In this document: positions 1 through 11,407 of the stretch, piece by piece | Layout of the letters: the number at the start of each line of letters is the position of its first letter | Position numbering within the stretch: the stretch's first letter is position 1 | NCBI RefSeq assembly: GCF_036884655.1 | Contig: NC_088340.1 | Location: 496,001 to 560,000 of the forward strand | Direction: 5' to 3' | DNA: 64,000 bases | Origin: Musa acuminata AAA Group | Taxonomy: Eukaryota > Streptophyta > Magnoliopsida > Zingiberales > Musaceae | The notes under the pieces: generated by a model | What the model was told of the DNA's origin: nothing | Databases searched by the model: none | Seen by the model: only the letters and a program-made list of their open reading frames with translations | Translations under genes and position numbers: made by a program

Positions 1-278
1 CAATCAGTCAGAAATTTGGAGCATTTCATGCATTGTGTTAAAATATTGAGGTTCTAATACCAAAATATAAGACAGGAAGAGAAGAGGATTTCATCAAATA
101 AATAAGGAGTTGAGGTAGTGATATGACACCAAAACATAGCTTGTGCTATTAAATATATTAGGGTTGAAATAGTACATAGATAAATGCCAGTAAATTCATT
201 AGGTCTTTATCGTAAAAATTATGAATTACTAGTATGAAAGAATGATTGGTCTCACTAAAACAACAAAGATTTGAGGAA

Positions 279-415
279 CCAATTTATTAAAAATAATTAT
301 TACGTAAATTAAAGAGAAAAGTGGAGAGACGAGGGATTATGTATGTACCAATTTATTAAAAATAATTATTACGTAAATTAAAGAGAAAAGTGGAGAGACG
401 AGGGATTATATGTAT
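279..415. repeat. Tandem duplication of about 70 bp
   Basis: A block beginning ACCAATTTATTAAAAATAAT occurs twice in direct succession and is nearly identical, followed by a short (TATG)n run at 411-430. The first 278 bases of the window are AT-rich with no gene seen. Confidence 0.85.
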
Positions 416-842
416 GTATGTATGTATGTATCAATTTTAGCTTTTATGTTTTTGGTCATAGTCCCCTTAAATATTTATAGTTTATTCATGTTTAAAATAA
501 TTTATATATTTTAAAAAATATGATATATAAGTGTCTCTCGTCAAGTTTGAGTTAACAGAAATCTAAGTCTGCTTACATGACATGTTGATTCATAATAAAC
601 CATTAATATAATGACACATGTAATTTATGGTTAAGGTCTATTTTAGCTATTGTGATTTTGATCGTGGACCTCTTAAGCCCTTATGATTTACTCGTGTCTA
701 AAATAACTCTCGCATTTTAAAAAACGTAACATATAAGACCCTCCCATTAAGTCTAAGTTAACAGACGTTAAAGTCTACTTACGTGACATATTGATTCACA
801 ACATTAATATAATGATATATGTAATTTAAATTTTAAAAAAAA

Positions 843-985
843 TTGAGGCCTCCATCAATGGCGAGAAGATGCGTCATTGTGGAAGTGACCACCAGCAACA
901 GTATCGAGCTGCTATTGCTTAGCATAGCGTTGTATGCACGTAGCCTCTCTTGCACTAACGACAAACTCAAGAGCTTTCGGATGTT
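843..985 (+). pseudogene. Inverted second copy of the 5' end of the captured DUF3537 gene
   Basis: In forward translation this reads a short start region (MARRC...VEVTTSNSIELLL...YARSLS...KLKSFR) that matches, in inverted orientation, the start of the larger fragment at 986-1510 (MAGG...VEATTNNSIELLL...YACSLS...EFKSFR). The match stops at KSFR, where the sequence runs into the end of the opposite-strand fragment. It is part of the left arm of the foldback and is not a functional gene. Confidence 0.65.
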
Positions 986-1510
986 ACTCGCAAACTCTAG
1001 GGCGCATACCACTATGGCGCTGCTCACCACCACGAACGACAGCTGCTTTGATCTTGACAAGTACCACCATACCTTGTAAGCCACATCCCCCACGAAGCAC
1101 GACATCACGAAGACGGAGGGCAGGCGGAAGGAGTAGTTGAGCTAGTCCATGTAGCCCTCCTGCACCTACTCACTCTCCCTAACCAGCTTGTTAAGGAAGA
1201 GGAAGTTGCGGAGGCCGTAGCGATAGACGAAGGCGGAGAGGCAAAGGTAGGAGAGCTCGAAGGTGAAGGTGAGGGAGAGTTAGACCACCACATCATAGGT
1301 GTGACGAGTGGGGGTGCAAGAGAGGATGAAGTGGGAGGCGGTGGAGACAAAGACGTCATCTAATGTCAAATTAGTCGACACACATCCACTTGAGGTAAGA
1401 TCGGAAGCTCTTGAACTCGTCATCAACACGAGAGAGGCTGCATGCATATGACACCATACTAGGCAATAACAACTCGATGCTGTTGTTGGTGGTTGCTTCC
1501 ACAACAACGC
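986..1510 (-). pseudogene. Captured, broken DUF3537 gene fragment
   Basis: The minus strand read through stops and at least one frameshift gives segments typical of plant DUF3537 multi-pass membrane proteins (At3g20300/At1g50630 type): KSFRSYLKWMCVD, then STASHFILSC, then ELSYLCLSAFVYRYGLRNFL, then NKLVRESE, then DVAYKVWWYLSRS and VVCALEFAS. In-frame stops follow MCVD, DVVV, VRESE and GYMD. Homology ends near 986, where the left inverted arm begins. The assignment rests on the order of several recognisable blocks. The function of the parent family (proposed ligand-gated channel-like membrane proteins) is not retained here. Confidence 0.7.
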
Positions 1511-1908
1511 CTCCCGCCATTGATGGAGGTTTAAGTTTTTTTTTAAAACTTAAATTACACGTGTCATTATATTAATAGTTTATTATGAGTCAACATACCA
1601 CATAAGCAGACTCTAATATATGTTAACCCAAACTTGACGGGAGGAGTTTATAAGCTATGTTTTTTAAAATATAAGGGTTATTTTAGACACGAGTAAATCA
1701 TAAGGGCATAAGAAATCTATGACTAAAACTGGGCTAAAATGAATCTTAATCCTAAATTACATATGTCATATTGATAATTTATTATGAGTTAACATGTCAC
1801 GTAAGGAGACTCTAACGTTTGTTAACTCAGACTATATTTTTGAAAATATATTAGTCATTTTATATACGAGTAAATCAAGACTACATAAGCTAAAATGAAT
1901 ATATATAT

Positions 1909-1913
<5 letters not shown>

Positions 1914-1985
<72 letters not shown>
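1914..1985. repeat. (AT)n microsatellite
   Basis: About 70 bases of uninterrupted AT dinucleotides directly beside the right end of the foldback element. Confidence 0.95.
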
Positions 1986-1989
<4 letters not shown>

Positions 1990-2260
1990 CAATTACAAAG
2001 TAACTTTTTTTTATTTATGTTGTTACGAAGAACAACATAACTAAGTTCATCCCATACGTTGTTGTGCATCTTAGGAACATAATTGAGTCAAAACAAAAGC
2101 TTAATCTTCATCATCTTCCACGAAGAAGGTGGAGGTCAAAGCCAAGTTGGTGGTGGCGGTGGGGGATGGCGACATCTGCTATCGCTGCCATGGCGGTGGC
2201 CATGCTGCTGCTGCAGCTGATGATGGTACTGTTCACCCCATCCGCTGTCACTTGTGCAGT

Positions 2261-3515
2261 CTAGATCTGCAATTGGCCCTCGTTGCGGCCTCGCGCCGTT
2301 TCGAGCAACATGTCCCTCACCTCTTCTGCTCGCACCACCAAGTTATTATTCCCTTTCTGTACAAGTTGAGAGGTGTGTTTAGATCTCGCCAAGGATTTAA
2401 ACATAGTGTTATGGATCTTCTTATCATGAAATGCTTGGTTGCTACCTCAACTCTGAAGACGTTGAGTACCACTGTTCTCGATGTGGTGACACTGGCATTG
2501 GTTACTTCCAGGCTTAGTGCGTTCATGGCCTCCATCAACCTTGCAAACCCTCCTTGCCTGTGCTCACACAGCACCATCAAAAAGAGCTCGTTGGCTGTCA
2601 GCTGCTTCACCTCCACCTGAGGCTGCTCAAATCAACACAACAAGCCTCCTAAGTCAGGACGCATCGACAAGCTTGTTCCTGTTGCTCCGAGGAAAGCAAT
2701 GGAACTCACCTCCATTTGCTGCTGCTCGTCGTCGTCCTCGTCGCTCATTGGCTCCTTGCCTCGGTTGATCATCCCATTAGGAACTGGAACGTTGCCTTCG
2801 TCCTCCTCCTCGTTCTTTTCCAGCCCGTCCTGCAGATCTCTCACTTGGTTCTGTAACTCCTTCACGTACTCGATGGCGTCTCCCAGTATCGAGGCTTTGT
2901 CCATCTGCATAACACGAGCAGATACATCATCACCTCCACCGGGTAGAAAGGAGCATCAAGTGTCTGTGTTAAGGTAATGTGCATTCGACCTTGGTGATCT
3001 TTGGAACCATGGACCGCAGGGCATGGAGCCGATCCCGGATCCTCTGCCGCCTCTTCCTCTCGGCCACGAGGTTCTTAGAGTGGTGCCGCTTGCCAGGCCT
3101 TTGTTCCTCGTCGTCTTCGCTTCCCCCGGAGGCCAAACCGGGACGACGCTGTCTTCTTGCCTCCCTCTTCGGCGGCTCCTCCTCATCGTGCTCCGCAGAT
3201 GGCTGCGAAGAAGGCTCGGCGTCGGCGGTGGTCAGTAAGGAGTTGAGGTACGCTACTGTCTCATCGGTGGAAGCGTCCAAGAAGGAATCTCCCTTCTTCG
3301 GCCCACAGAAAGGGTTCCATGGGGAGGTGGGAGGACTGGCGGCCGTTGCTTGTGGTGGGAACCATGGCCGGAGATCATGGGCAATGGTGATGTCTGGGTC
3401 CCCATTGTTGTTGGCCATGGGCAGGTCAATGGCCGGGCTGTTGCACTCGGAAATGAAGGGCTCCAACATGTGTTGGCTATCTCGAGAACTCCGAAGACAG
3501 TTTCCACAGGCATTC
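2261..3515 (-). CDS. AMS: ABORTED MICROSPORES-type bHLH transcription factor, C-terminal half only
   Basis: AMS-type bHLH factors control tapetum function and pollen wall formation in the anther nucleus. Four exons are supported: 3515-2990 (acceptor tentative), 2904-2710, 2616-2446 and 2356-2261 (stop TAG), all joined by GT-AG introns in phase 0. The bHLH runs from [20 protein letters not shown] through VPKITK to [20 protein letters not shown]. It is followed by an acidic linker and the ACT-like C-terminal domain ([20 protein letters not shown]...LEVTNAS...LNVFRVE), and ends [13 protein letters not shown]...QLQI. The order and spacing match Arabidopsis AMS. The bHLH-MYC_N domain of about 200 residues, expected upstream, is not found in the 1.1 kb before the first exon, nor did I recognise it up to the NicO gene. 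An in-frame stop at 3533-3535 rules out simple extension. It may be a 5'-truncated copy, or the N-terminal exons may lie beyond a long intron. Confidence 0.85.
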
Positions 3516-4311
3516 CTCACAGATATAATAAATCAAAGAGAATATCGAGGTAATACATATCACCTGTTCTTAAGGAAGAAACTTCAAGTGGCAAGAAAGC
3601 AGTTGTTTGTCAGTGTAGGAAAAGATGTGCTATGTCTGAAAAGGCTGCATGCTCCGCTGACACTGTAACTAAAAGTAGCAGGAGAGGATTTCCATACCAC
3701 AGTGGCAAACTTCCTTCTTCGCATATACGATGACTACTCTCTTTGACTGTACTGAGAGGACGGGAGAGTCATAACGGAAGTAAATGGCGAGAGAAAGGAG
3801 AGAGGCTGAGGAGGACCGGAGAATGGAGAATCATCTGATGGCTATGGGTAACTGCAACATCATGTGGGGGACAAGAGAGATCCCACATTGTGGCACGACA
3901 TGTGTTGTCTGAAATGGCCCCAACCTTTGTGGAATATTTTCACAAGGAAAATAGATCATGATGATGTGGTGACAGGCAGAAGAAATTGCTTGATTACTTG
4001 TTGTTTTGGAGTCAGTTGGGGTTAGGTGAATTGCCATGAAAGTATGTGAGAGATGGTTGGTTCCCAGGAATCGTAGTACTATTATGCAGAAAACATCACC
4101 ATTTATTTATCCTTCACCTGGAGCCATTCCATGTCCTCAAAGATCATGGAAAGGAAGCACTGCAGGATATGTCTTTTTATATTGATCATGAAGCATGAAG
4201 GCATTATATCACATTAATTTAGCTGTCAGAAACATATGTTCATTTTTATTTGGATAGCTCATCGTGTGTCATGATTACTTCTTCCTGCAAGTACTTTTGA
4301 TCGCCGAAGAG

Positions 4312-4314
<3 letters not shown>
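3516..4314. other. Non-coding region upstream of the bHLH exons
   Basis: No credible coding exon was found on either strand. I looked specifically for the tryptophan/cysteine-rich bHLH-MYC_N domain on the minus strand and did not see it. The region is either an intron or the decayed flank of a truncated gene. Confidence 0.5.

Positions 4315-4402
<88 letters not shown>
4315..4402. repeat. (AT)n microsatellite
   Basis: About 88 bases of pure AT dinucleotide; translated frames of it give only meaningless YIYI runs. Confidence 0.95.
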
Positions 4403-4404
<2 letters not shown>

Positions 4405-4619
4405 CTTTGTTATTGAAACTCTTATTCTCATCTAGCATATTAAATAATTCATTTAAAAGGCCATTGTCCCTAATCATAATTTGAAGTGAAACTAAAAATC
4501 ATGTAACAAAGATGTCGTGATGTAATATGAAGAGGAACGTAACCTATTATTAATCATGAATCCATCAGTTTTTTCAACATAAGGTGATGGATGCTATGAG
4601 TTATTTTAGAAATTATTAG

Positions 4620-4960
4620 GCTTCAAGTTTTTATTCTTCTTTTTTTTTTCTGAAGCATTTTATCGAACAAGTGGAGGGAGCTCAGCTGCGGATCATGTTA
4701 TCATAGACAAGGATGTGAGGAGGGGGCAGCAACAGTTTCTTTGAAGCAATATGTCGAAATAAGTAGAGGGAAGGAACAGTGTTGTGGGGGTTATCGGAGG
4801 CACACGCGTGGATCATGCTATTGTAAAGAAGGACAAGAGGAGGGTAGGAGGAGCGGCTTCTTTGGAGCATTTCGTCGAACGAGTGGAGCGAGCTCTCATG
4901 GGCCGCACTACATACATGGGAGTGGATCATGGTTAACACTGCTTGCGGTCACTTCAAACG
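4620..4960 (-). pseudogene. Pentatricopeptide-repeat (PPR) gene relic
   Basis: On the minus strand there is an open stretch with PPR-like helices: SLHSFDEMLQRS, LYNSMIHACA, PSLYLFRHIASKK and ILVYDNMIRS. The last matches the common organellar-PPR phrase VYNTMIRAYS. After an in-frame stop at about 4680, a second SLHLFDKML unit follows in another frame, so the relic is an internally repeated, frameshifted piece of a PPR array. PPR proteins bind organellar RNA, but this fragment is far too short and broken to do so. No start codon or targeting peptide is visible. Confidence 0.55.
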
Positions 4961-6229
4961 CACACACTCATTTCGTTCGGGGCTCCTCCTCGCCCTTAGA
5001 CAACCATGCCAGACTCGGTAAAGGAGCTCTACTGATCTCCTTGACCTCAGGAGAGAGAGAAGGCGCTTGGCATAGTCCATGGTCGAACTGGGTCCCAACA
5101 GAGGAGGAGGAGGAGAAGGAGAGAGAAAGCAAAAGGGCGGAGGAGAAGGAACAGTTCACAAGGAAAGATAGAACCACAGTGAACCGATCCGATCCGGTCT
5201 GATTCAGTTTCCCCTTTGGGTGGATTCCCACTCGATTCCCGTCAATTAAGTGATAAAACTGAAAAAAAAGGACACCCTAGTAATTTCATAATAGAGGGTT
5301 TATTACTATTTACAATATTTTTCTTATTATTTATAACTTTATTTTAGTTATTTTTAATATTTTTAAATTATTTCTTTACAAATATACGTAAGTATCTTCT
5401 TTTTCCTTCAAAATCTCTTCTTCATCCTCTTTAGATGATGGTATCAAGGGGGCGCAGCGAGAAGAGTTGGACACCATCGACCAATTTCAGCAATAGTGAT
5501 AAGCGACATCGACAATGAGTGAAGAGACAATAAGCAACATCGTTTACGACACTTGTGACGAGAGTTAAGGGGTTGTCACATAGGTGTTATCGTCATCAAC
5601 AACAAACAAAGATGTATCGAAAGGAGTGACAAGTATGTTGGCAATGAGCAAGATTGACGCCAATGACATCAGCAAAAGCGATGGTACGATGATAAATAAG
5701 AAATTATTGGGAAGGAAAAAAAAGGATAAATTAATAATATTAAGATTATAAATAGTATAATAATATTTAATTATTTTGTGATAGGTTATCAATGGCAAGG
5801 GAGCTTGTCAATAGTAAAAAGGAGACTGAATAATAAGGTTCAACAATTAAAAAATAAATAGTGATGACTTTTTTTCAATAAATTATTCAATTTAATTTAA
5901 AGAAGAACAATCTTAAACATAAATGAGAACAAAACTTCGACCATATGAAATAAGATAAAAAGGTAACATCAACCAATATTATAGACATTAATCTTTATCT
6001 AGATAAAAGAATAAATCATAATGTTTAAAAGTAAATTATTTTAATCCAACACAAAGTAAAATGTTTAACAATATAATTTATCCAACATAATTGTTATGAT
6101 TCGGAAACATACGAAATTCTTAAAGATCAAACTGATTATTTATAATCGTCAAAATGTCACTGAATGGTTTAAGCTCAAAAAAAAAAAAAAAATCAATTTG
6201 ATAGGGAGTATTCTAGCACCAATCACAGG
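4961..6229. other. Intergenic, no gene recognised
   Basis: The first 300 bases are GC-richer with polypurine stretches (GAGGAGGAGGAG at about 5101) and no convincing protein. From about 5270 the DNA is AT-rich, with a short low-complexity stretch of GACATCG/GCAACATCG-like words at 5450-5650. Confidence 0.5.
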
Positions 6230-7920
6230 TCGTCAACTGACAACCACCAGAAAGTTGATGTGAAAGACAACACGGCATCTGTCTGACGAGGGAGAGGGCT
6301 AGGCTAGTGGCCGACACTTTCTCGATCATCCCCTGCCAACCCTACACCGCACGAGGCGGTACAAATCGACGCTACACCATAGAAGCCCGAACAGGCTGAC
6401 CCACGCCGTAGTGGGCTGTACGAGTCGACCGCCCATATGAATGCATCGTAGGAGGCATAATGACCCTTGTAATCGTAGTTCCCTCCCACCGGCTCTATAG
6501 GTATAAAAATCAGTCCTCGACGCTTGAAGAGGAGACCGATCTAAAAAAAAACCCCACTAGATATATAACTAATTCCCCATTAGCTAACTTAAGCATCGAA
6601 GGGGTAGAGTTGGGAATCACATTCGTTGTCGACCTGTTGTGCAAGGTCTTGGCGGAGATCGAATCTACTCTAGTTCTACCTCAGGATAACCTCAGAATCA
6701 CCCTCGCCAGCCCCTGCTCAGCTTTAGCCACTCCACCCTCCCTCGAGAAGACTCACTTGGACAATTTCGTGCCTTCGGGATAAGACAAGTCAGTATCGAT
6801 TCCTGGTCCAATACATCAAGTTAATATTTTAGTGCTAGAAGGAGAGTCATGAGCCCTTAGCTCCTCTTAGGGGAGAGCATTGATAAGGATATTTAGTCCC
6901 ACATTAGTTGAGGAGTGGGGGAATCAAAGGCTTATAAGTCCGCTGAGTCACTCTTACTCCTTCGAAGGCTTACAAGTTGATCATTTGCTTTCTCCCCATA
7001 TTGCAATTGAAACAAATAATAAAAAAAGTCTCAATGGAGGGTACGAAGGGTATTCTCCATTCGTCTAGCCATATGGGCAATAATCTCAAATAGACAGTTA
7101 TGAGTTACCTCATCTCTTGTTACCTACGTGAACAAGAGGCCAAGGGAGACTATTGAAGGCGGTTAGAGAAACCTCTTACGACTTTGGTCTTCGTGTAGGT
7201 GACACCTTGAAAGTTCGATGTTTCTACCTCGGAGACACCTCAGACAACCCCGAGCATATGAGTTTGGACCACATTGGGCTAACTAAGATGTCAATGACTT
7301 TTTCCCTCAATATTTTTAGCACTAGAAGGAATGTCCGATGTTGTAGGAACGATTAATCGTCAACTCTTTCAATGAACACTCAAGCGAAGAGACTTTATCC
7401 TCAACCCATAGTACTTTCACCTAAGGGGAACAATAGTCACCCTTTTCGTACATAGGCGCGTCCATCTCAACTTAGATGCTGATATAATACTAGCATCTAT
7501 TCAACAACCGGGTCTCTCACCCCCAAGGATGACCACGAGCCACCTGCTTATTCCCATCAAGGTGTTCTTAAATCTCACTCAACAAGTGCAAATACTAATA
7601 GGCATGATATAAGCTATCACTCTGCTTTTACCTCTGTTAACCCAACAAGTTGTGCCACCAGCTCAATTGTCATTATCGGCTCCACCCCAACTAGCACCAG
7701 CACTCGTCTAGGTTCCCCGATCTAACGTGATGCCAACATCCCAAGAGTGCCCAAGACTCGTCGAACTATTAGTCGAGGGGCACTTCAGTCCCCAACCATC
7801 GAATTTGACGGGCCTCAACACCATTCTACCCTGCCTGAATCCGAGGCTCAATCGATAGAGTCGACAAAGGACTCCCTACGGATACAAATGGACCAACATT
7901 TGGAGAAAAGAGAAAGTACT
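6230..7920 (+). mobile_element. Degenerate Ty3-gypsy-type LTR retrotransposon fragment
   Basis: The region differs from its surroundings in being GC-richer, with scattered short open frames. From 7747 the plus strand reads a hydrophilic, coiled segment (SRGALQSPTIEFDGPQHHST...PESEAQSIESTKDSLRIQMDQHLEKRE) resembling the N-terminal linker of plant gypsy gag proteins. An upstream LTR/leader-like part contains TAGTCCCACATTAG. Two near copies of CTAGAAGGAGAG/CTAGAAGGAATG preceded by ATTTTTAGCA or ATTTTAGTG lie at about 6825 and 7310. No protease, reverse transcriptase or integrase follows. The call is by resemblance only. Confidence 0.4.
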
Positions 7921-7939
7921 AATAGAGAAAAACCAAAAG

Positions 7940-8370
7940 GCGAGAAAAACCCAAATAATGGCAAATATTTAATCTTAAAAGGTGAGAAAAACCCAAAGTC
8001 TATATAAAACACCAACGAATAAGCAAATGTGGCAATACACACATAGCAAGACCAAATTTAGAAAATAATGGCAAATATTTGATCATGGGACGTGCCATGA
8101 TCAATAATGGGACGTGCCAACACAAAAACGCACACAAGAAGTCCAAATTTAGAAAATAATTTCAATATTTGATCTGAAAGTGGAGAACAACTCAAAGTCT
8201 ATAGACAGCCAACAAGAACCAAATGTTGCAATACTGAAATTTTGAACACACACACACATAACAAGTCCAAATTTAGAATATATTGGCAATATTTAATCTT
8301 AAATTGGAGAACAACTCAACATCTATAGAATACCGACAAATAACCAAATTTGCCAATACTGAAAATTTTC
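7940..8370. repeat. Three degenerate tandem repeats of about 130 bp
   Basis: Units share the order CCAAATTTAGAAAATAAT, TCAATATTTGATC, GGAGAACAACTCAA, TCTATAGA, AACCAAATGTTGCAATAC. They lie between the retrotransposon fragment and the 3' end of the NicO gene and have no coding potential. Confidence 0.75.
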
Positions 8371-8563
8371 AAGGCCACATTAGAACGAAAACTGACCCTT
8401 TGTCAAAGGCAGACTTCACTATGGTTTCTGTTATGAGCTAAAAGCTCAAACCTAAAGTAATGGTAGTAACCTCTGTTGCAGAGTGAAAGCCAATTTTCCA
8501 GAACAACTACTCTTCTTCAGCGATTCAAGGATGCCAAGGGAGAACTACCAACCAAATAGAGAA

Positions 8564-11055
8564 TCAAAACAGGCTAAAGCCAAAGAATGGAGTAATTAGA
8601 AGAGCAAGTCCCATGGATATCGCGACGAGTGAAGCAGCCCATGTTAGCTTCTCTGTGATCCTAGGGGCCCTTTCTTTCAATGCTTCTGTGCATGTACCTA
8701 TGAATACTGTGTAACTCGCCATTGCGAATACAGTGCCGACGAGAAACATACAAAGAAATGCAGCACCAGCCAGGCGCGACGGAAGTGCCAGTGCCGGCAG
8801 GATTATCATGAGTGCATCTGGCTGCAGACCATGCACAATGCCAGTGGCGAAAGTTGCCAATCCAATTTTCCTCTTCCCAGTGGAGCTCAAATCTGAGGGC
8901 TCATCGAGAGCAACACAAGAAGCGGGCACCTCGGAAGCCTCCCTGATTCCAAGAGCACCTATCACTAGCAGAGTTAAGCCAACAACTCGAGTCCCCCATG
9001 TGCGGAAAACCTCAATGTGAAGACGATCTCTGAGCATAAGAAATAGTAAACCGAAAAGCACTTGACCGGCATCATGGCCACATCCCCAAAGGGCTCCTAC
9101 TATGGCACTCTCCATCTTTGTTCTTCCAATCGATAAAGGAGCTAAGGCAGCAAGATGGTCGGGGCCTGACAATGTATGCAGGCAACCAGCTAAAAAACCA
9201 GCCAAAGCACTACTTAGTAACTCAGTTTTAATAAGCTGTCCGCCTAAGTTGGAAGCAGATTGCACTCTGGCAAATGAAGGTTGGGCTAAAATTGAATTGG
9301 TTACTGTCAGTATAATTGCTGAAAGGGCCGTGACCACAGCAGCGCGAGCAACCTGAAAATTTGTCGATCCCAAAATTATGTTATAAAATTAACATGAAAT
9401 ATCGAAAATAAAATTAATGTTTAGTACTAAAATTTGTTCCGAAACCTAGTGCAGATATACTTCCGCATGCAATGTTATTCTCCGTTTTTTAGTGGATGGT
9501 GCATAAGCATACATGGTAAACATAAGAATTAAGAGCTTTCCCAACACAAAGTATCTCAATCATATAGAAGCGAAATGGGAAATCCAGTCAAGTATTGAAA
9601 TGTCTTCTAGGGCAAGAAAGTCCAAAGTTAAGAATGCTGCAAGAAATTGTTTCTAAGTGGCACACAGTTAGATTCTTCCGGTTACAAGGTAACCATAATC
9701 AATTAGTATTCTCAGACGAGCAATAGCAGTTTCATCTTATATCGTTCACACATATTCAAGCTGGTTGCCCCTTGTTGGTTCCATCAATTTGCAGCCTCGA
9801 CTGAAAATGGCAACTTTTGCAGTCTTGGTAAACTATCATGACTGCCTTCTTATCCTAGTGATGATTGCCTCTCAAAAGACCAAACAGGCATTGAAACCAA
9901 ATTTATCAGCCAAGAACCTAAACATATGGGAACAGATGCACCAAATGGACATGAAGATTGGCACAAAAGACCAAATGCAAGAACCCACAGAACGTTTGCA
10001 AATTGCTAATAGTTTGGAAGTTGTCCAAAATAACCTACAGACCTGATGCTCCAATATGAACAAGAGATCATGAAGAGGTCATGTCGAGACATTATGAGGC
10101 CATTGATGCAACAGTACATACAACATGATTGTCAAAGACCTAACAAATGGACATCATGTCTGCTGATAATTGCAGTCAACGATCACAATGATCCAACCAA
10201 TAAAAAGCTAGCATTACAAGCATAGGAAGCTTTATAAGAGGATTCCAATAAATCCAATGATGGCAGCAAGTTCATTCTATATAGCGAACAACATGCTTCA
10301 TGACACCAAAAATTTAGTCACAGTCTTAACAGTCTTCCATTGGTTATTTTCAAGATCTAAAGCCACACAGGATCTAGTGAACACAGATAGCTCTAATCTG
10401 ACCAGCATGGAATAAAGACTAAATATGGTGCAATCTCAGACAAAATTAGATGAATCAGACGTCAAATGTGACCACTTCATATGGTTAAAGTAACTTCCTG
10501 TTATAACACATGAATCATCTGATGCTTAACCCAGAAACAGGAGAACACTGCTATCATAAGAAATCTCCCGATCTTGTAAGAGATCAAGCTAATCCCACGC
10601 GCTGTATCAGGTGAACAGCGAGATTTGAGTCAAGCAGAAATCGAACAAAAGCCTGTAGGTTCATGGTCAAGAACAAAGGTCCAGAGAAGGAAAGAACAAG
10701 CCACGGAGAAGACACAAGATCACACCTTTGGCAGGGAACATGCATCCGGTCCTCCTCCGGCGATGAATCGGGAACGAGGCCGAGCAAGCGGTGCCTCCCC
10801 TCGGGAGCAAGAAGGCGGCGGAGCGCTCGCAGGGGAGGACGAGGCGCGGGAGGGACAAGGAGGCGGGCCATCTCGTTCGTAGAAGAGCGCGGTCAGGGGC
10901 TTGGGACCCCGCCCTTGCGTCAAACAAGGGCTCAATCTCAGGTCGGACAGGGACCGAAGGGAGAGGAGTGGTCGAGGCCTGAAGAGCCGCAGAGGCTCTG
11001 CCGTCCGAAAGGGGAGAGAAAGGGAGGAGGAAGAGGAAGAGATCAGTCTCTCCAT
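8564..11055 (-). CDS. Chloroplast NicO/UreH-like nickel/cobalt transporter family protein
   Basis: Two coding exons, 11055-10726 and 9352-8564, joined in phase 0 by a GT-AG intron of 1373 bases (donor GTGTGA, acceptor TTTTCAG), give 372 residues, close to Arabidopsis At2g16800/At4g35080. Exon 1 starts MERLISSSSSSLSLPFR and is rich in Ser, Arg and Pro without acidic runs until late, as expected of a plastid transit peptide. Exon 2 encodes the membrane part. A helix is followed by HTLSGPDHLA (near residue 169), matching the His/Asp metal motif of the NicO family, then WGCGHDAGQ, a second VHGLQPDAL signature, and several more hydrophobic helices up to the C-terminus GFSLF. By family the protein moves divalent metal ions across a plastid membrane; the actual ion is not determined by sequence. 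The start at 11055 is the first ATG after a CTT-rich leader. Confidence 0.85.
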
Positions 11056-11130
11056 GAAACTGCGGTAGCAAGCCAACTATTTTGCTTCTTTTGTCTTCGG
11101 ACAGCAGTCCAAAATGCTACAGGTCGAACA

Positions 11131-11168
11131 CCAAGAAGAAGAAGAAGAAGAAGAAGAAGAAGAAGAAG
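11131..11168. repeat. (AAG)n microsatellite in the NicO 5' leader
   Basis: A run of AAG/GAA triplets on the plus strand, about 75 bases upstream of the NicO start codon. In the transcript direction it is a CTT-repeat leader, common in plant 5' UTRs. Confidence 0.9.
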
Positions 11169-11329
11169 AGGGAGGGAGAAGAGAAGTTGGAGAAGGAAGA
11201 GAAGGGAAGGGTTCCTCTCTCGGTCAACCGACAACCACCTTTTGCCATGATTTGGGACTCCACCAACAATAATATACTGAGAATAAAACTAATTACGATT
11301 AAAAGGCTATTTTATATCTTTATTATCCA

Positions 11330-11330
<1 letters not shown>

Positions 11331-11407
<77 letters not shown>
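11331..11407. repeat. (TTA)n microsatellite
   Basis: About 25 uninterrupted TTA/ATT triplets. Confidence 0.95.

Larger units (their letters stand above)
431..1898. mobile_element. Foldback (long inverted repeat) element carrying a captured gene fragment
   Basis: The left side (431 to about 985) and right side (about 1370 to 1898) are diverged inverted copies of each other. The outer part of each arm is itself made of two tandem subunits of roughly 180-210 bp, seen as repeats of TTAACAGA, TGATTTACTCGTGTCTAAAAT and AATATAATGACAC-type motifs. The inner part of each arm holds the 5' end of a protein-coding gene, and the loop holds its continuation. This is the layout of a Pack-type Mutator-like or foldback element. 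No transposase is present and no target-site duplication could be fixed because the flanks are simple-sequence DNA. Confidence 0.75.

Noticed and set aside
4246..4477. Open frames of repeated YIYI across the AT microsatellite (also at 20469-20765)
   Set aside because: They are the mechanical translation of (AT)n and carry no protein signal.
10663..11250. Long Arg/Gly/Ser-rich plus-strand frame
   Set aside because: It overlaps exon 1 and the leader of the NicO gene on the opposite strand, and its composition follows from GC-rich and AAG-repeat DNA.
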